Positions 18,319 through 28,830 of a DNA stretch of 64,000 bases are shown in pieces. Below the pieces are notes generated by a model. It was given only the letters and a program-made list of their open reading frames with translations. It was not told where the DNA came from and made no database searches. The stretch's first letter is position 1. The number at the start of each line of letters is the position of its first letter. The DNA comes from Fulvivirga marina (lineage in GTDB: Bacteria > Bacteroidota > Bacteroidia > Cytophagales > Cyclobacteriaceae), in contig NZ_JAEUGD010000068.1 in the NCBI RefSeq assembly GCF_016775155.1, positions 1-64,000 of the forward strand, written 5' to 3'. Position numbers and translations under genes: made by a program.

Positions 18319-21300
18319 ATGAAACCAACTTCAAGTGTTGGGTGGCAAACCTTTACCCTGCCACCTGCTCATACTATTATTAAAACTTTACAGAAAACGA
18401 TTGCAGCCAAAAACCTTATAATTACTGGTCTACCCTTACTTATCAGTGCATTTTTAAACTTCACCACGATGGCCCAGGTTGTACCAGTAGGTAGCGGAAG
18501 TTATACCACTAACTTCCCCGGAACTGACGAAGCCGGAAGAAACACATTTCCTTCTGGTTCTCCACAGCTTTCTGGTATTGCAGCGAACAAACCGGTGCCT
18601 ACAAACGATTGGTGGTCCAACCTGGTAAAGAATGATCACGGAGGCCAGGCGTTTAACTATCCACTATCCTTTCGGTCTGAGAATGAAGGACTCGTTGTCA
18701 ACTACACCATACCTTTAGCTTCATCTCCCAATGAATACAGAGAGCCAATGAGCGCTGTGGATGCCATAAAAGTTGGCGTCACTGGTCTGAATGCAACCAG
18801 ATCAACCATCTCCAATCACTCGGACTGGACTGCGACGGCTAATTGGACCTCAGGTGGAAACAACTTCTCAGCTACTATGGGCATGGGAATGCCTTTTGTT
18901 TACTTTAACAAAGCTTCAGGCAACACAGCACGCGTACAGGTAAATTTCAATGCCCCGGGTGTCACTATTTCCGGCAACAAACTGCTGATCCAAAACAATA
19001 TGAATAACTCCAATTATGTTGTTTTTGGACCCTCCGGATCAACCTGGTCAGGGAATGGAGGTGTCTTCACCTCATCACTGGCAGGAAAAAACTACTGGTC
19101 TATGGCTCTTGTGCCTCCGGGTATGGATATCAATAGCTTCATAGCCAATTTTGAGAAATACGCTTATGTATTTCCTTCCAACACAACCGTAAACTGGAAT
19201 TACAACGAAAGCACATCCATGGTAACAACTACTTTTGCTGTTACCCCTGATGTAAAAGAAGGTGGCTACAACCAGGTTTTGCTGGGACTCCTGCCCCATC
19301 AATGGGCACACCTTGGAGCAGGATCAGCCCAGCCCAACCTGGCCTCTTACCACACCGTAAGAGGGGACCTGAAAATGCTGGGAGCAAACTCTTTTACAGT
19401 AGCCAATAAGTTCAGCGGCGTACTTCCTACCTTACCCAATCTGGCCAAATACAGCAATGGGTTTGACGTAAGCAGCCTGAACGATAAGGTCAATGCGATT
19501 AAAGGAGATGGACTACCCGGCTGGACAGATTCATATAACGAAGGACAGAACATGAACCGGCTGATCCAGGCTGCGCGTATTGCAGACCAGATTGGCAACA
19601 CCGAGGCCCGGGACAAACTATTAGACACCGTTCAGGAGCGTCTGGAGGACTGGCTGTCTGTTGAAAATGGTGAATTGGCATTTATGTTTTATTACAACGA
19701 TACGTGGGATGCCCTTCTAGGCTACCCTGCGGGCCATAGCCAGGACAGCAACCTCAACGACCACCATTTTCATTGGGGGTACTTTATCCATGCAGCGTCG
19801 GCGTTGGAGCAATTCAGACCAGGCTGGGCAAACAACTGGGGTCCTATGATCAACATGCTGATCAGAGATGCAGGTAATCCTAGCAGGACCGACAACATGT
19901 TTCCTTTTCTGAGAAATTTCAGCCCCTACGCAGGTCACGCCTGGGCTAATGGCTTTGCCTCTGAGCCTTTCGGAAATGATCAGGAGTCAACCTCGGAATC
20001 CATGCAGTTTAATGCTTCTCTGATCCACTGGGGTACTATCACCAATAATCCTGAAATCCGTGACCTGGGTATTTACCTGTACACCACTGAGGTCACAGCC
20101 ATACAAGAGTACTGGTTTGATATTAACAACAGAACTTTCCGTCCTGAATATGCACACGAGATGATGGCCAGAATATGGAGTGCCGGATATGACAATGGCA
20201 CCTGGTGGACCTCAGACATTGCAGCTTCCTATGGCATTCAGCTCTACCCTATCCACGGCGGAGCATTATATATGGGATATGATCTGGACTACGTCCAAGA
20301 AGTCTGGAACGGCATGACATCTAAAACGGAAGTACTCAGCAACACTCCTAACGCTAATTTATGGTATGATACATACTGGAGTTTTCTGGCGTTTCTTGAC
20401 CCTGCTCAGGCCATCAGCCTTTATAATAGCTATACCGCCAGAGATGTAAAAGTAGGCATATCAGATGCACAGACCTACCACTGGCTTCACTCCATGAATG
20501 CGCTTGGCCATGTAGCAAATGAGATTACTGCGGATTACCCCATCGCCAGTGTTTTCGAAAAAGACGGACAAAAAACCTATGTAGCCCAAAATTATGGTAA
20601 CTCTGCCATTACGGTTCACTTTTCTGATGGAGCCACACTTTATGTCCCGGCAGGAGAAATGGCTACAAGTAAAGATACTGGAGCATCAATCGCCATCTCA
20701 GCCCCAGGTATTGTCAAAGAACCCTGCACTCCGGGTATAAACAGTAACTTTACCCTGGAAGCTAACGTATCAGGTTCGGGTGTTTCCTATGTTGAGTTTT
20801 TCAGAAATGGTGTTTCCATAGCCACGGATAACTCGGCCCCTTATCAGCTTTCACAATCATTCGGCTCTGATGGGGTATATACATACACGGCCAGGGCGCA
20901 CAGCGGATCTGGCTTTGAAGTAAGTAATGTTTATCAGGTCATTGTAGGTTTGGGAACTCAGGTTCCGTATACTTCTCCACATGCCGTGCCTGGCACGTTC
21001 GAATCAGGCCTGTATGATGCCGGTGGCAATGGTATTTCTTACTTTGACACCAACCCAAATGTTTATGAAGCAAATTTTCGTCCCGAAGATGAAGTTGATG
21101 CTGCCACCTCGCCATCTCAGGGCACATCCATCGGGTGGATTGCAGCTGGAGAATGGGTAGAATATAGCATTAATGCAACATCCGGAAAGTTCGACATAGA
21201 TCTGAATATTGCATCAAAAGCAGCTGAAGGTGGTATGAGTGGTTCAATAAGTATTGACCTGGATTGCAATACTGTAGCCACCATTAACTCAACGCCACTT

Positions 21301-22704
21301 ACGGGTGACTGGGATACCTATCAACCTGTTAAGGCCACTGATATTAACATTCCATCAGGAACACACATTATTAGGGTGACCTTTAACTCAGGAGTCTATA
21401 ACCTGGGAAAACTTACGTTTACAAGGACCGGAGATATTGACGGGAACAACTCTCCCCCTGCCACTCCTTCAGGTCTGCAGGTTACCAATACTTCCTCCAA
21501 CAGCCTTACCATTTCCTGGAATGCATCAACTGACCCTGACAACAATCTCAATGGATATGATGTATACCTGAATAATGCACTGGTTGATCAGGTAGCTACA
21601 ACAGCATACACTTTCACGGGACTAGCACCAAACACCACTTATCAAATAGAAGTCAATGCCCGCGACAGCGAGAATGCCACTTCCGCAAAAGCTGCAGTTA
21701 GTGGCACTACTGATGAACAGACTTCTAATGGCATACCTATTCCCGCAGTTATCCAGGCAGAGAGTTACACCAACATGAGTGGTATTCAGCTGGAAAGCAC
21801 CTCTGATGTTGATGGCGGTCAAAATGTTGGCTGGATTGATACCGGCGACTGGATGGAGTATGAGATCTTTGTGCCTGAAGCTGGTGATTATACCGTAGAC
21901 TATAGGGTAGCCAGTCTGAATGCAGGTGGCATCATTGAATTTTTCAGCAATGGATCTTCCAAGGTCACCACCAGCTTTGATGCTACAGGAGATTGGCAGA
22001 ACTGGACTACAGTGAGCGCAACAGTTAACCTACCTGCTGGAGATCAGACTATCAGACTGGTTTCTAATAACGCTGGGTGGAATATTAACTGGTTGGAATT
22101 CAAGTCGTCAGGAAATAACCCTCCGGGCGGAGTATGTAATTTTTCCGTTAACGCTGACTTCTCCGTCAAGGCTTCAGGGGACTCCAATAACCCAACTTTG
22201 ACCTTTATCCCCGAACGCGCCGGTGTGGGATCACCAACCTGTATTTTATACTACAGCACATCTCCTGATGGCACTTACCCGGGATATCTGGCATCTGCCA
22301 ATACACCTTATCAGATCAATGCCACCTCCGGACAGACCATTTACTTTTATTACACTTACAGCCTGCCTGAAGGTGGAGAAAACAACACACTGAATAACAA
22401 AAAGAGTTTTGTTGTTGGTGCATGTGGTAGCAGCAGTGCAAGACTGAATACTACAGAGGAAAACAGAACTGAACAGTTACAGCTATACCCTAATCCGGCC
22501 AATAGCAAAATTTCTGTATCAGGATTGCCTCATGGTACAACCGAGATTCTGATTTATGATGCAACGGGACGCACTCAGTCAATAACCAGGATTGATGATG
22601 AACAAAGCTTGTCCCTGGATATCAGGCATCTCATCAAAGGGCTGTACTTCATTAGGGTGCAGACAAAAAATGATGTAATCACAAAGCCCTTCATAAAAGA
22701 GTAA
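18319..22704 (+). CDS. Secreted GH81 endo-beta-1,3-glucanase with CBM6 and CBM56-like modules
   Basis: A 1461-residue secreted enzyme expected to cut long beta-1,3-glucans. A signal peptide ends at TTMAQ (~residue 52). The GH81 catalytic domain spans ~55-750: NKPVPTNDWWSNL near its start, then DHHFHWGYF and NDQESTSESMQ, the regions carrying the family acid/base residues. Next come an Ig-like segment (~800-877), a CBM6-like module (~880-1035), fibronectin III (~1047-1130), a second CBM6 (~1142-1265; GGQNVGWIDTGDWMEYE), a CBM56-like beta-glucan-binding domain (~1273-1375) and a T9SS type A sorting tail from LYPNPANSK. First of five co-directional secreted enzymes. Confidence 0.93.
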   Translation: MKPTSSVGWQTFTLPPAHTIIKTLQKTIAAKNLIITGLPLLISAFLNFTTMAQVVPVGSGSYTTNFPGTDEAGRNTFPSGSPQLSGIAANKPVPTNDWWSNLVKNDHGGQAFNYPLSFRSENEGLVVNYTIPLASSPNEYREPMSAVDAIKVGVTGLNATRSTISNHSDWTATANWTSGGNNFSATMGMGMPFVYFNKASGNTARVQVNFNAPGVTISGNKLLIQNNMNNSNYVVFGPSGSTWSGNGGVFTSSLAGKNYWSMALVPPGMDINSFIANFEKYAYVFPSNTTVNWNYNESTSMVTTTFAVTPDVKEGGYNQVLLGLLPHQWAHLGAGSAQPNLASYHTVRGDLKMLGANSFTVANKFSGVLPTLPNLAKYSNGFDVSSLNDKVNAIKGDGLPGWTDSYNEGQNMNRLIQAARIADQIGNTEARDKLLDTVQERLEDWLSVENGELAFMFYYNDTWDALLGYPAGHSQDSNLNDHHFHWGYFIHAASALEQFRPGWANNWGPMINMLIRDAGNPSRTDNMFPFLRNFSPYAGHAWANGFASEPFGNDQESTSESMQFNASLIHWGTITNNPEIRDLGIYLYTTEVTAIQEYWFDINNRTFRPEYAHEMMARIWSAGYDNGTWWTSDIAASYGIQLYPIHGGALYMGYDLDYVQEVWNGMTSKTEVLSNTPNANLWYDTYWSFLAFLDPAQAISLYNSYTARDVKVGISDAQTYHWLHSMNALGHVANEITADYPIASVFEKDGQKTYVAQNYGNSAITVHFSDGATLYVPAGEMATSKDTGASIAISAPGIVKEPCTPGINSNFTLEANVSGSGVSYVEFFRNGVSIATDNSAPYQLSQSFGSDGVYTYTARAHSGSGFEVSNVYQVIVGLGTQVPYTSPHAVPGTFESGLYDAGGNGISYFDTNPNVYEANFRPEDEVDAATSPSQGTSIGWIAAGEWVEYSINATSGKFDIDLNIASKAAEGGMSGSISIDLDCNTVATINSTPLTGDWDTYQPVKATDINIPSGTHIIRVTFNSGVYNLGKLTFTRTGDIDGNNSPPATPSGLQVTNTSSNSLTISWNASTDPDNNLNGYDVYLNNALVDQVATTAYTFTGLAPNTTYQIEVNARDSENATSAKAAVSGTTDEQTSNGIPIPAVIQAESYTNMSGIQLESTSDVDGGQNVGWIDTGDWMEYEIFVPEAGDYTVDYRVASLNAGGIIEFFSNGSSKVTTSFDATGDWQNWTTVSATVNLPAGDQTIRLVSNNAGWNINWLEFKSSGNNPPGGVCNFSVNADFSVKASGDSNNPTLTFIPERAGVGSPTCILYYSTSPDGTYPGYLASANTPYQINATSGQTIYFYYTYSLPEGGENNTLNNKKSFVVGACGSSSARLNTTEENRTEQLQLYPNPANSKISVSGLPHGTTEILIYDATGRTQSITRIDDEQSLSLDIRHLIKGLYFIRVQTKNDVITKPFIKE

Positions 22705-22726
22705 ACCAAGATAGTACCTTAAATAT

Positions 22727-22800
22727 GTCGTCATTCCGTCAAAATTGAGGTTCCCGCTACAGGATGTATAACGAATTGAGGGCCTCTTAGGAATGACGAC
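22727..22800. other. Intercistronic inverted repeat after the GH81 gene
   Basis: GTCGTCATTCC (22727-22737) is the exact reverse complement of GGAATGACGAC (22790-22800). The CGTCATT ends resemble the palindromic elements at 15654-16393, so this may be another MITE-like insertion acting as a processing or termination structure. An open frame on the minus strand across it is not credible. Confidence 0.65.
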
Positions 22801-22928
22801 TTTAGCACCCATTTTATTGAACCGAAAATCACACAAAAGCAAACAGAATGCATTAACCAATTTAAAATAACCATGGCTAAGAGGTGTCAAACCCCTTGGC
22901 CTAAATGTTCAACTTAAACCAACTCCCC

Positions 22929-25220
22929 ATGAAATCTTTAATTCCTTTAACCAGGGTCAAAAGAACGGTGCTTCTTTTGGTCATGTTAATACCTATGCTG
23001 TCCATAGCACAGGTTACAGTTCCTTTTAAAATTGAAAACCACTCCGGCTTACCCGACAATCAACTCTTTGTGGCAATTGTGGGCGAAGATCTGGCTGTCC
23101 CCAGCAATCACATATGGGTTGATCCCTCTACCGGAGCACAATTGCCCATGTCGCCTGCTTACAATACGGTACAGGGGCCTGTTTACGGAGGCAATCAAGG
23201 GCCAGGGCAAAACGGCCTGTATGCGGACTGTTTCAAACGACTCAGTGATATCTCCAATAATACCGTTATGGTACCTCCCATTCAGGGCTGCCGCATTTTT
23301 ATCGCCTATGAAGAGCAACTGTATTTTTACTTCTTTGGGTCTTCCGGCGCTCAGCGGGGGTACACCTCCCCTAATGCCACCGACCCAACAGACCCCAATC
23401 AGGGAATACGCTATGAGGTTATTGAACTGACCAATAACCAATACGGAATGTTTGCCAACACCACGCGGGTTGATTCATACCAGTACCCTATCGGTATGGA
23501 GCTCTTTGGTTCGGATGGCTACTACAAAAAAGTAGGAGAAATAGCTACCCATGAGGAAATAGTGGCAGCTTTTCAAACCAGTGTACCTGCTGAATTCCAG
23601 AAATGCCTTGACCCTGAAACCGGTGAAATAACCGCACCTTCCAAAACTCCTGAATTTGCTGATGGTTCAGTGGGCTCCATGCCTGTACCCGGACCTTATG
23701 TAAATTATATGAAGCCTTATGTAGATGCAGTATGGAACAAATATGCTGGCGAAGACCTGATATTTGATGCCGGTGACGCCGGGGTCTGGAAAGGCCGTGT
23801 TCAGGGAGAACAACTCGTTATGGTAAGCCAATCACCCGCATTTCTGGGAAGAAAAGCTATCATCACCAGAAGGCCCACTACCCAGGAAGTTTTTGAAGGA
23901 AAGGGTGTACTGGATAATGTTGTACAAGATGCAACAACCGACTTGTTAGTACAAGCTCAGCTATGTGCGGCTCTTAACCGTCATGTCATAGATATTAACA
24001 CTCCTAACCCCGGTTTGCAAGATTGGTCTGACGATTCCAAATACTACCAGGCTTCCCCGTGTAACCATTATGCCAAGTTCTGGCACCAGCAAGGCATTAG
24101 CGTAGATCGACTTTCATATGGATTCGCTTACGATGATGTTTTTGATTACTCTTCTTCTGTTCATACCCCTAATCCATCCCAAGTCATTATCAACATAGGC
24201 CCCTACAGTGGTGACAATAACAACGGCACACCCATTCCTGCCACTATTCAGGCTGAAAACTTCACCAATATGAGTGGGATACAGCTTGAAGTAACAACCG
24301 ATCAAGGCGGCGGTCAAAATGTAGGATGGATTGACGCCGGCGACTGGATGGAATATACCATTAATGCCCCTGAGGCTGGAAATTATACTGTTGAATACAG
24401 AGTAGCCAGTTTGAATGCCGGAGGAGTCATTGAGTTTTTCACCAACGGTTCATCCAAAGGAACAACAACTTTCAATGCAACAGGTGGATGGCAAAACTGG
24501 ACTACTGTCAGCACAACAGTAAATTTATCTGCCGGAAATCAAACCATCAGGCTGGTCTCGAATAATTCCGGGTGGAATATTAACTGGATAGCATTTAAAT
24601 CGTCCGCTAATCCTCCTCAAAATGGGTGCAACATTTCCGTAAATGCTGATTTCTCAGTGGAGATTTCAGAAGATGCCAATAACCCCAGGTTGACTTTTGT
24701 CCCTAAAAGATCTGGTGTCGGCTCCTCAACCTGTATTTTATACTACAGTACATCTGCCAACAATCCTTACCCTGGTTATATGGTTGCGGCAAATACACCT
24801 TACCAGATCAACGCCAGCGCCGGGCAAACCATTTACTTTTACTATACCTATAGTTTGCCTGAAGGTGGTGAAAACAACACTTTAAACAATAAGAAGAGTT
24901 TTATAGTGGGTAACTGTGGTCAGGCAAACGCAGCAAGAACCTCCTCCACAACATCAGAAATAGATAAAAGTGGTGAGCAGTTGGTGAATACGCCCATACT
25001 ATACCCGAACCCGGCCGATGACTATCTGAATATCGGCAAGTTACCTGAGCATGTAACTGAGATCATCATTTATGACAATACAGGTAAGAGTCATTTGACA
25101 CTCAATGCCATAGAGGGTCAACAGATTTCGCTGGATGTAACCCACTTGCGTAAAGGTCTCCATTTTATCAGAATACAAAGTCAAAAAGGTGTAACAACCA
25201 TTCCTTTTATAAAGAAATAA
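22929..25220 (+). CDS. Secreted GH64 beta-1,3-glucanase with CBM6 and CBM56-like modules
   Basis: GH64 enzymes release short laminari-oligosaccharides, classically pentaose, from beta-1,3-glucan. From ATG 22929 the signal peptide runs to LSIAQ (~28); an upstream in-frame Met at 22905 would add eight residues before a normal signal peptide and is disfavoured. The catalytic thaumatin-like domain spans ~29-415, opening VTVPFKIENHSGLPDNQLFV, with GRKAIITRRPTTQEVFEGKG and an SPCNHYAKFWHQ ending. Then come CBM6 (~435-560; GGQNVGWIDAGDWMEYT), a CBM56-like domain (~566-668) and a T9SS tail from LYPNPADDY. The CBM6-CBM56 pair is close to the one in the preceding GH81 protein. Confidence 0.93.
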   Translation: MKSLIPLTRVKRTVLLLVMLIPMLSIAQVTVPFKIENHSGLPDNQLFVAIVGEDLAVPSNHIWVDPSTGAQLPMSPAYNTVQGPVYGGNQGPGQNGLYADCFKRLSDISNNTVMVPPIQGCRIFIAYEEQLYFYFFGSSGAQRGYTSPNATDPTDPNQGIRYEVIELTNNQYGMFANTTRVDSYQYPIGMELFGSDGYYKKVGEIATHEEIVAAFQTSVPAEFQKCLDPETGEITAPSKTPEFADGSVGSMPVPGPYVNYMKPYVDAVWNKYAGEDLIFDAGDAGVWKGRVQGEQLVMVSQSPAFLGRKAIITRRPTTQEVFEGKGVLDNVVQDATTDLLVQAQLCAALNRHVIDINTPNPGLQDWSDDSKYYQASPCNHYAKFWHQQGISVDRLSYGFAYDDVFDYSSSVHTPNPSQVIINIGPYSGDNNNGTPIPATIQAENFTNMSGIQLEVTTDQGGGQNVGWIDAGDWMEYTINAPEAGNYTVEYRVASLNAGGVIEFFTNGSSKGTTTFNATGGWQNWTTVSTTVNLSAGNQTIRLVSNNSGWNINWIAFKSSANPPQNGCNISVNADFSVEISEDANNPRLTFVPKRSGVGSSTCILYYSTSANNPYPGYMVAANTPYQINASAGQTIYFYYTYSLPEGGENNTLNNKKSFIVGNCGQANAARTSSTTSEIDKSGEQLVNTPILYPNPADDYLNIGKLPEHVTEIIIYDNTGKSHLTLNAIEGQQISLDVTHLRKGLHFIRIQSQKGVTTIPFIKK

Positions 25221-25251
25221 CTAAACCATCCCGGCTATAGTATGGAATACT

Positions 25252-25293
25252 GGTGACCAGATCAGGCCTCTCCATTTCTGGTATGTGGTCACC
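25252..25293. other. Intercistronic hairpin after the GH64 gene
   Basis: GGTGACCA (25252-25259) pairs with TGGTCACC (25286-25293), 31 bases after the GH64 stop. No T run follows. Its position matches hairpins after the GH81 and GH16 genes, suggesting mRNA processing or partial termination between cistrons. Confidence 0.55.
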
Positions 25294-25354
25294 TGACCTT
25301 ATACGATTAGTCCGGAACTACATAAACCAAATTTCTCAAACTAAAACCAACAAG

Positions 25355-26797
25355 ATGATGAAAACCAAATCCACATTTTTAGTGATCGCAGGGCTTCTTC
25401 TGGGGCACCTCGGTCTTGCACAAAGCTGGCAGCTTGTCTGGCAGGATGAATTCACCAATGGCATCAGCTCAGACTGGGTCTTTGAGACCGGTAACGGCTC
25501 ATCGGGCTGGGGAAACAATGAATTACAATACTACCGCAGAGAAAATGCTACCGTTCAAAACGGACAACTGGTAATCACAGCAAAACGCGAAAACTTCGGA
25601 GGTTTCAATTATACCTCTGCAAGAATGAAGACTCAGGGGCGCAAGTCATTCCGATACGGGAAAATTGAAGCACGTATAGCCACCCCATCTAGCCTGGGTT
25701 CATGGCCTGCCTTTTGGATGCTGGGCAATAACATCACCAGTGTAGGCTGGCCAGCCTGTGGTGAAATTGATATCATGGAGCATGTTAACACCTCTCCTGA
25801 TGTACATGGCACCATACACTGGCAAGATCATAATGGCAACTACGCCTCGTATGGTGGACATACGGCGACCAACGTCACTGGGTACCATGTGTATTCCATT
25901 GAGTGGGATGAAAGCACCATCAAGTGGTTTGTAGATGGTCAGCAATACCACATTGTGGATATCAGCAATGGCGTTAATGGTACCAGTGAATTTCACAATG
26001 AGTATTTCATATTGCTCAATATGGCCGTAGGCGGCAACTGGCCTGGTTTCAACATAGATGATAGTGCACTTCCCGCTAACATGTATGTCGATTATGTACG
26101 AGTGTATCAAGGTGGTGGCAGCACTAATTTCTCGGTTTTTAGAGAAGCTGAACAATACAGCAGCATGAGTGGAGTACAAACCGAAGGCACTTCCGACACT
26201 GGTGGAGGCCAGAATGTAGGCTGGATCGATACTGGAGACTGGATGGCATACAACAACATCAATGTACCAACATCAGGATACTACACTATGGAGTACCGTG
26301 TAGCCAGTGTTAACGGCGGACAACTATCACTAGACCTCAATGGAGGGGCAACAGTATTGGGAAGTCTGGGTGTACCAGCCACAGGAGGATGGCAAAACTG
26401 GACTACCGTTTCCCATACTGTATATATCAATGCAGGCACTTATAACTTCGGGATCTATGCTCAAGCTGGTGGATGGAATATCAACTGGTGGCGATTAACA
26501 CGTCAAGGAACTGCTTCAGCCCGCATGGCTTCTGAAACTGATCAGGTTCTGGATAAGGAAGAAGAGACCACATTTGAACTCAAACTTTACCCGAACCCTG
26601 CTGCTCATGAACTAAAACTACACCTACCGTCTGGTACTTCTGATGAAGCAAGGGTATTTAACAACACCGGACAAGTAGTATTAGAAACGCGGGTAACAAA
26701 CAACACTATTGACATTTCATCTCTAAAGCCCGGATTGTACACCCTGAGACTGGGTAGTGGCGATGGAGCAATCTCACAGAGATTTATCAAGGAATAA
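25355..26797 (+). CDS. Secreted GH16 endo-beta-1,3-glucanase (laminarinase) with CBM6
   Basis: A protein of 480 residues from ATG 25355 (ATG 25358 is equally possible); the open frame runs 34 codons further upstream but that part crosses the hairpin and lacks secretion features. A signal peptide ends at HLGLAQ. The GH16 beta-jelly-roll domain spans ~24-255 with the retaining catalytic motif GEIDIMEHV (E137, D139, E142) and SLGSWPAFWMLG. This is the laminarinase type of GH16. A CBM6 module (~258-385; GGQNVGWIDTGDWMAYN) and a T9SS type A tail (LYPNPAAHE) follow. It complements the GH81 and GH64 enzymes as an endo-acting laminarinase. Confidence 0.94.
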   Translation: MMKTKSTFLVIAGLLLGHLGLAQSWQLVWQDEFTNGISSDWVFETGNGSSGWGNNELQYYRRENATVQNGQLVITAKRENFGGFNYTSARMKTQGRKSFRYGKIEARIATPSSLGSWPAFWMLGNNITSVGWPACGEIDIMEHVNTSPDVHGTIHWQDHNGNYASYGGHTATNVTGYHVYSIEWDESTIKWFVDGQQYHIVDISNGVNGTSEFHNEYFILLNMAVGGNWPGFNIDDSALPANMYVDYVRVYQGGGSTNFSVFREAEQYSSMSGVQTEGTSDTGGGQNVGWIDTGDWMAYNNINVPTSGYYTMEYRVASVNGGQLSLDLNGGATVLGSLGVPATGGWQNWTTVSHTVYINAGTYNFGIYAQAGGWNINWWRLTRQGTASARMASETDQVLDKEEETTFELKLYPNPAAHELKLHLPSGTSDEARVFNNTGQVVLETRVTNNTIDISSLKPGLYTLRLGSGDGAISQRFIKE

Positions 26798-26806
26798 AAG
26801 AAACTC

Positions 26807-26843
26807 CTGATACTGTCGTCAGCTTGCTGAACGGCAGTATCAG
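26807..26843. other. Intercistronic hairpin after the GH16 gene
   Basis: CTGATACTG (26807-26815) pairs with CAGTATCAG (26835-26843), ten bases after the GH16 stop. No T run follows, so it is more likely a processing or stabilising stem than a full terminator. Confidence 0.6.
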
Positions 26844-26902
26844 GATACCAATGCAGACAAGGAATAATTAAATCATTTTTCTAACCTAAAAAGCTAAAGC
26901 TT

Positions 26903-28807
26903 ATGAAAAATTACCTACGCAGGGGAGCCGGTTTATTTAGCCGGCTAACCCTTGTTTTACTCTTTTCTGCGCTGGTCGTAACCGGTTATGGTCAGCGAAT
27001 TGTTGGCTACACTACCTCATGGGTAAACAATGCCAATCAGATTGACTATGCTAAACTAACGCATATCAATTATTCCTTTGCATTACCAACAACAAGTGGC
27101 AGTCTCGAACCAGTAGCCAATCCAGCAAAACTAAACAGTGTGGTCAGCCAGGCGCATGGTCATGGTGTAAAAGTGCTGATAGCCATTGGCGGCTGGGACC
27201 TTGGAGATGGTGGTGGCAATGACAGTAGATTTGAAGTAATCGCTTCCACCGCTACTGGCCGAAATAACTTTGTCAACAGTGTCATCAGTTTTATACAGCA
27301 ATACAATCTGGATGGCGCTGACATAGACTGGGAGTTTCCTGATGCAGTAAATGGCAACCCTGATCCTAATTTTACTGCGCTTATGGGGGCACTGTCAAGC
27401 GCGCTACACAGTCGTGGTTTACTGCTTACAGCTGCGGTAAACGCCTCCGCCTGGGCTGGCGCTGGTGTCAGCAGTGAGGTATTTGGCCATGTTGATTGGC
27501 TAAATATTATGGCTTACGACGGTGATGCCGGTGCAGGTCATTCGCCATACAGCTATGCGGAGAGTGCTTTAAATTACTGGAAAGGCAGAGGCTTACCAGC
27601 AAACAAAGCTGTACTTGGGGTTCCGTTTTATGCAAGACCAAGCTGGAACACTTACAGCACTTTGCTATCACAGGGTGCCGATCCTTACGCTGACTATTTT
27701 AATGGTGACTATTATAACGGCATCAATACCATTAAAGCAAAAACCAACCTGGGCGTTCAGCAAGGTGGTGGCATTATGATCTGGTCTATAGATCATGATG
27801 TACAAAATCAATATTCTCTATTGACTGCCATTTATGATGAGATGGGTACACCTCCTCAAAACGATCCGGTTACTGTTTTCAAACATTGTGACTATGGTGG
27901 ATACGCTGTAGGCCTTCCTGTTGGCAGCTATACCCTGGCTCAATTACAAGCCAGAGGTATTCTTGATAATGACATATCATCTATCAAAGTACAATCTGGT
28001 TATAAGATCACCTTATATGCCGCTGATAACTTTTCAGGAACTTCAGTAGTGAAAACATCTGATGACAATTGTCTGGTAAACGAGAATTTCAATGATGCTG
28101 CTACTTCAGTGATCGTTGGTCAGAGTTCAGGAGGCTTTTCCCAAACAATTCAGGCAGAAAGTTACAGCAACATGTCAGGTGTGCAACTGGAAGGCACTAC
28201 CGATAACGGTGGCGGGCAGAATGTAGGATGGATCGATACTGGAGACTGGATGGTATATTCAAATGTTAACATTCCCACTTCAGGCACCTACCTTGTGGAG
28301 TACAGAGTAGCCAGCCTCAATGGTGGTGGACAGCTTTCTTTGGATGTTAATGCTGGTGCTACCGTATTAGGCTCAAGAAGTATTGCTTCAACCGGCGGAT
28401 GGCAAAACTGGACCACAGTATCGCATACGGTATATATCAATGCGGGAACCTACAACTTTGGTATCTATGCCCAAACAGGTGGGTGGAACCTAAACTGGTG
28501 GAAGATTACTTACCAGTCATCAGCATCAGAAGCAAGGATCGCTCAAGATAAATCCAATCAACCACCTGAAAATCAACAAATTAACAATTTAGTTTATCCA
28601 AACCCCTTTAACAACACTATCCGGGTAAACACAAAAGACCATAACACCAGGGTAACAATTACAGATGCTTTGGGACAAGAAATGACTCCTCCGACCAACA
28701 TTACTTCTGGTGAGGTCATTGATCTTTCCGAACTAAAACAAGGGCTTTATTTCATTCAAATTGAGTCAGGGGGAAAACAGGAAACCCAACGTCTGATTAA
28801 ACAATAG
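26903..28807 (+). CDS. Secreted GH18 chitinase with beta/gamma-crystallin-like and CBM6 modules
   Basis: A 634-residue secreted chitinase-like enzyme. A signal peptide ends at VTGYGQ (~31). The GH18 TIM barrel spans ~32-318: KVLIAIGGW is the second conserved strand and D137-G-A-D140-I-D142-W-E144 is the complete DGxDxDxE catalytic motif; LNIMAYDGD and MIWSIDHD follow. Residues ~326-410 (FKHCDYGGYAVGLPVGSYTL) form a beta/gamma-crystallin-like domain shared with the next protein. CBM6 (~414-540; GGQNVGWIDTGDWMVYS) and a T9SS tail (VYPNPFNNT) end the protein. The crystallin and CBM6 pair suggests substrate anchoring; the chitinase links the cluster to fungal or arthropod walls. Confidence 0.94.
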   Translation: MKNYLRRGAGLFSRLTLVLLFSALVVTGYGQRIVGYTTSWVNNANQIDYAKLTHINYSFALPTTSGSLEPVANPAKLNSVVSQAHGHGVKVLIAIGGWDLGDGGGNDSRFEVIASTATGRNNFVNSVISFIQQYNLDGADIDWEFPDAVNGNPDPNFTALMGALSSALHSRGLLLTAAVNASAWAGAGVSSEVFGHVDWLNIMAYDGDAGAGHSPYSYAESALNYWKGRGLPANKAVLGVPFYARPSWNTYSTLLSQGADPYADYFNGDYYNGINTIKAKTNLGVQQGGGIMIWSIDHDVQNQYSLLTAIYDEMGTPPQNDPVTVFKHCDYGGYAVGLPVGSYTLAQLQARGILDNDISSIKVQSGYKITLYAADNFSGTSVVKTSDDNCLVNENFNDAATSVIVGQSSGGFSQTIQAESYSNMSGVQLEGTTDNGGGQNVGWIDTGDWMVYSNVNIPTSGTYLVEYRVASLNGGGQLSLDVNAGATVLGSRSIASTGGWQNWTTVSHTVYINAGTYNFGIYAQTGGWNLNWWKITYQSSASEARIAQDKSNQPPENQQINNLVYPNPFNNTIRVNTKDHNTRVTITDALGQEMTPPTNITSGEVIDLSELKQGLYFIQIESGGKQETQRLIKQ

Positions 28808-28830
28808 ACCTTCAACCAAACGATAAACCA

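Noticed and set aside
22579-22890. Minus-strand gene after the GH81 gene
   Set aside because: It overlaps the GH81 3' end and the inverted repeat, and it has no protein-like features.
18319-25220. susCD-type polysaccharide utilisation locus
   Set aside because: No SusC/SusD-like pair or hybrid regulator is present; the enzymes have T9SS tails instead.
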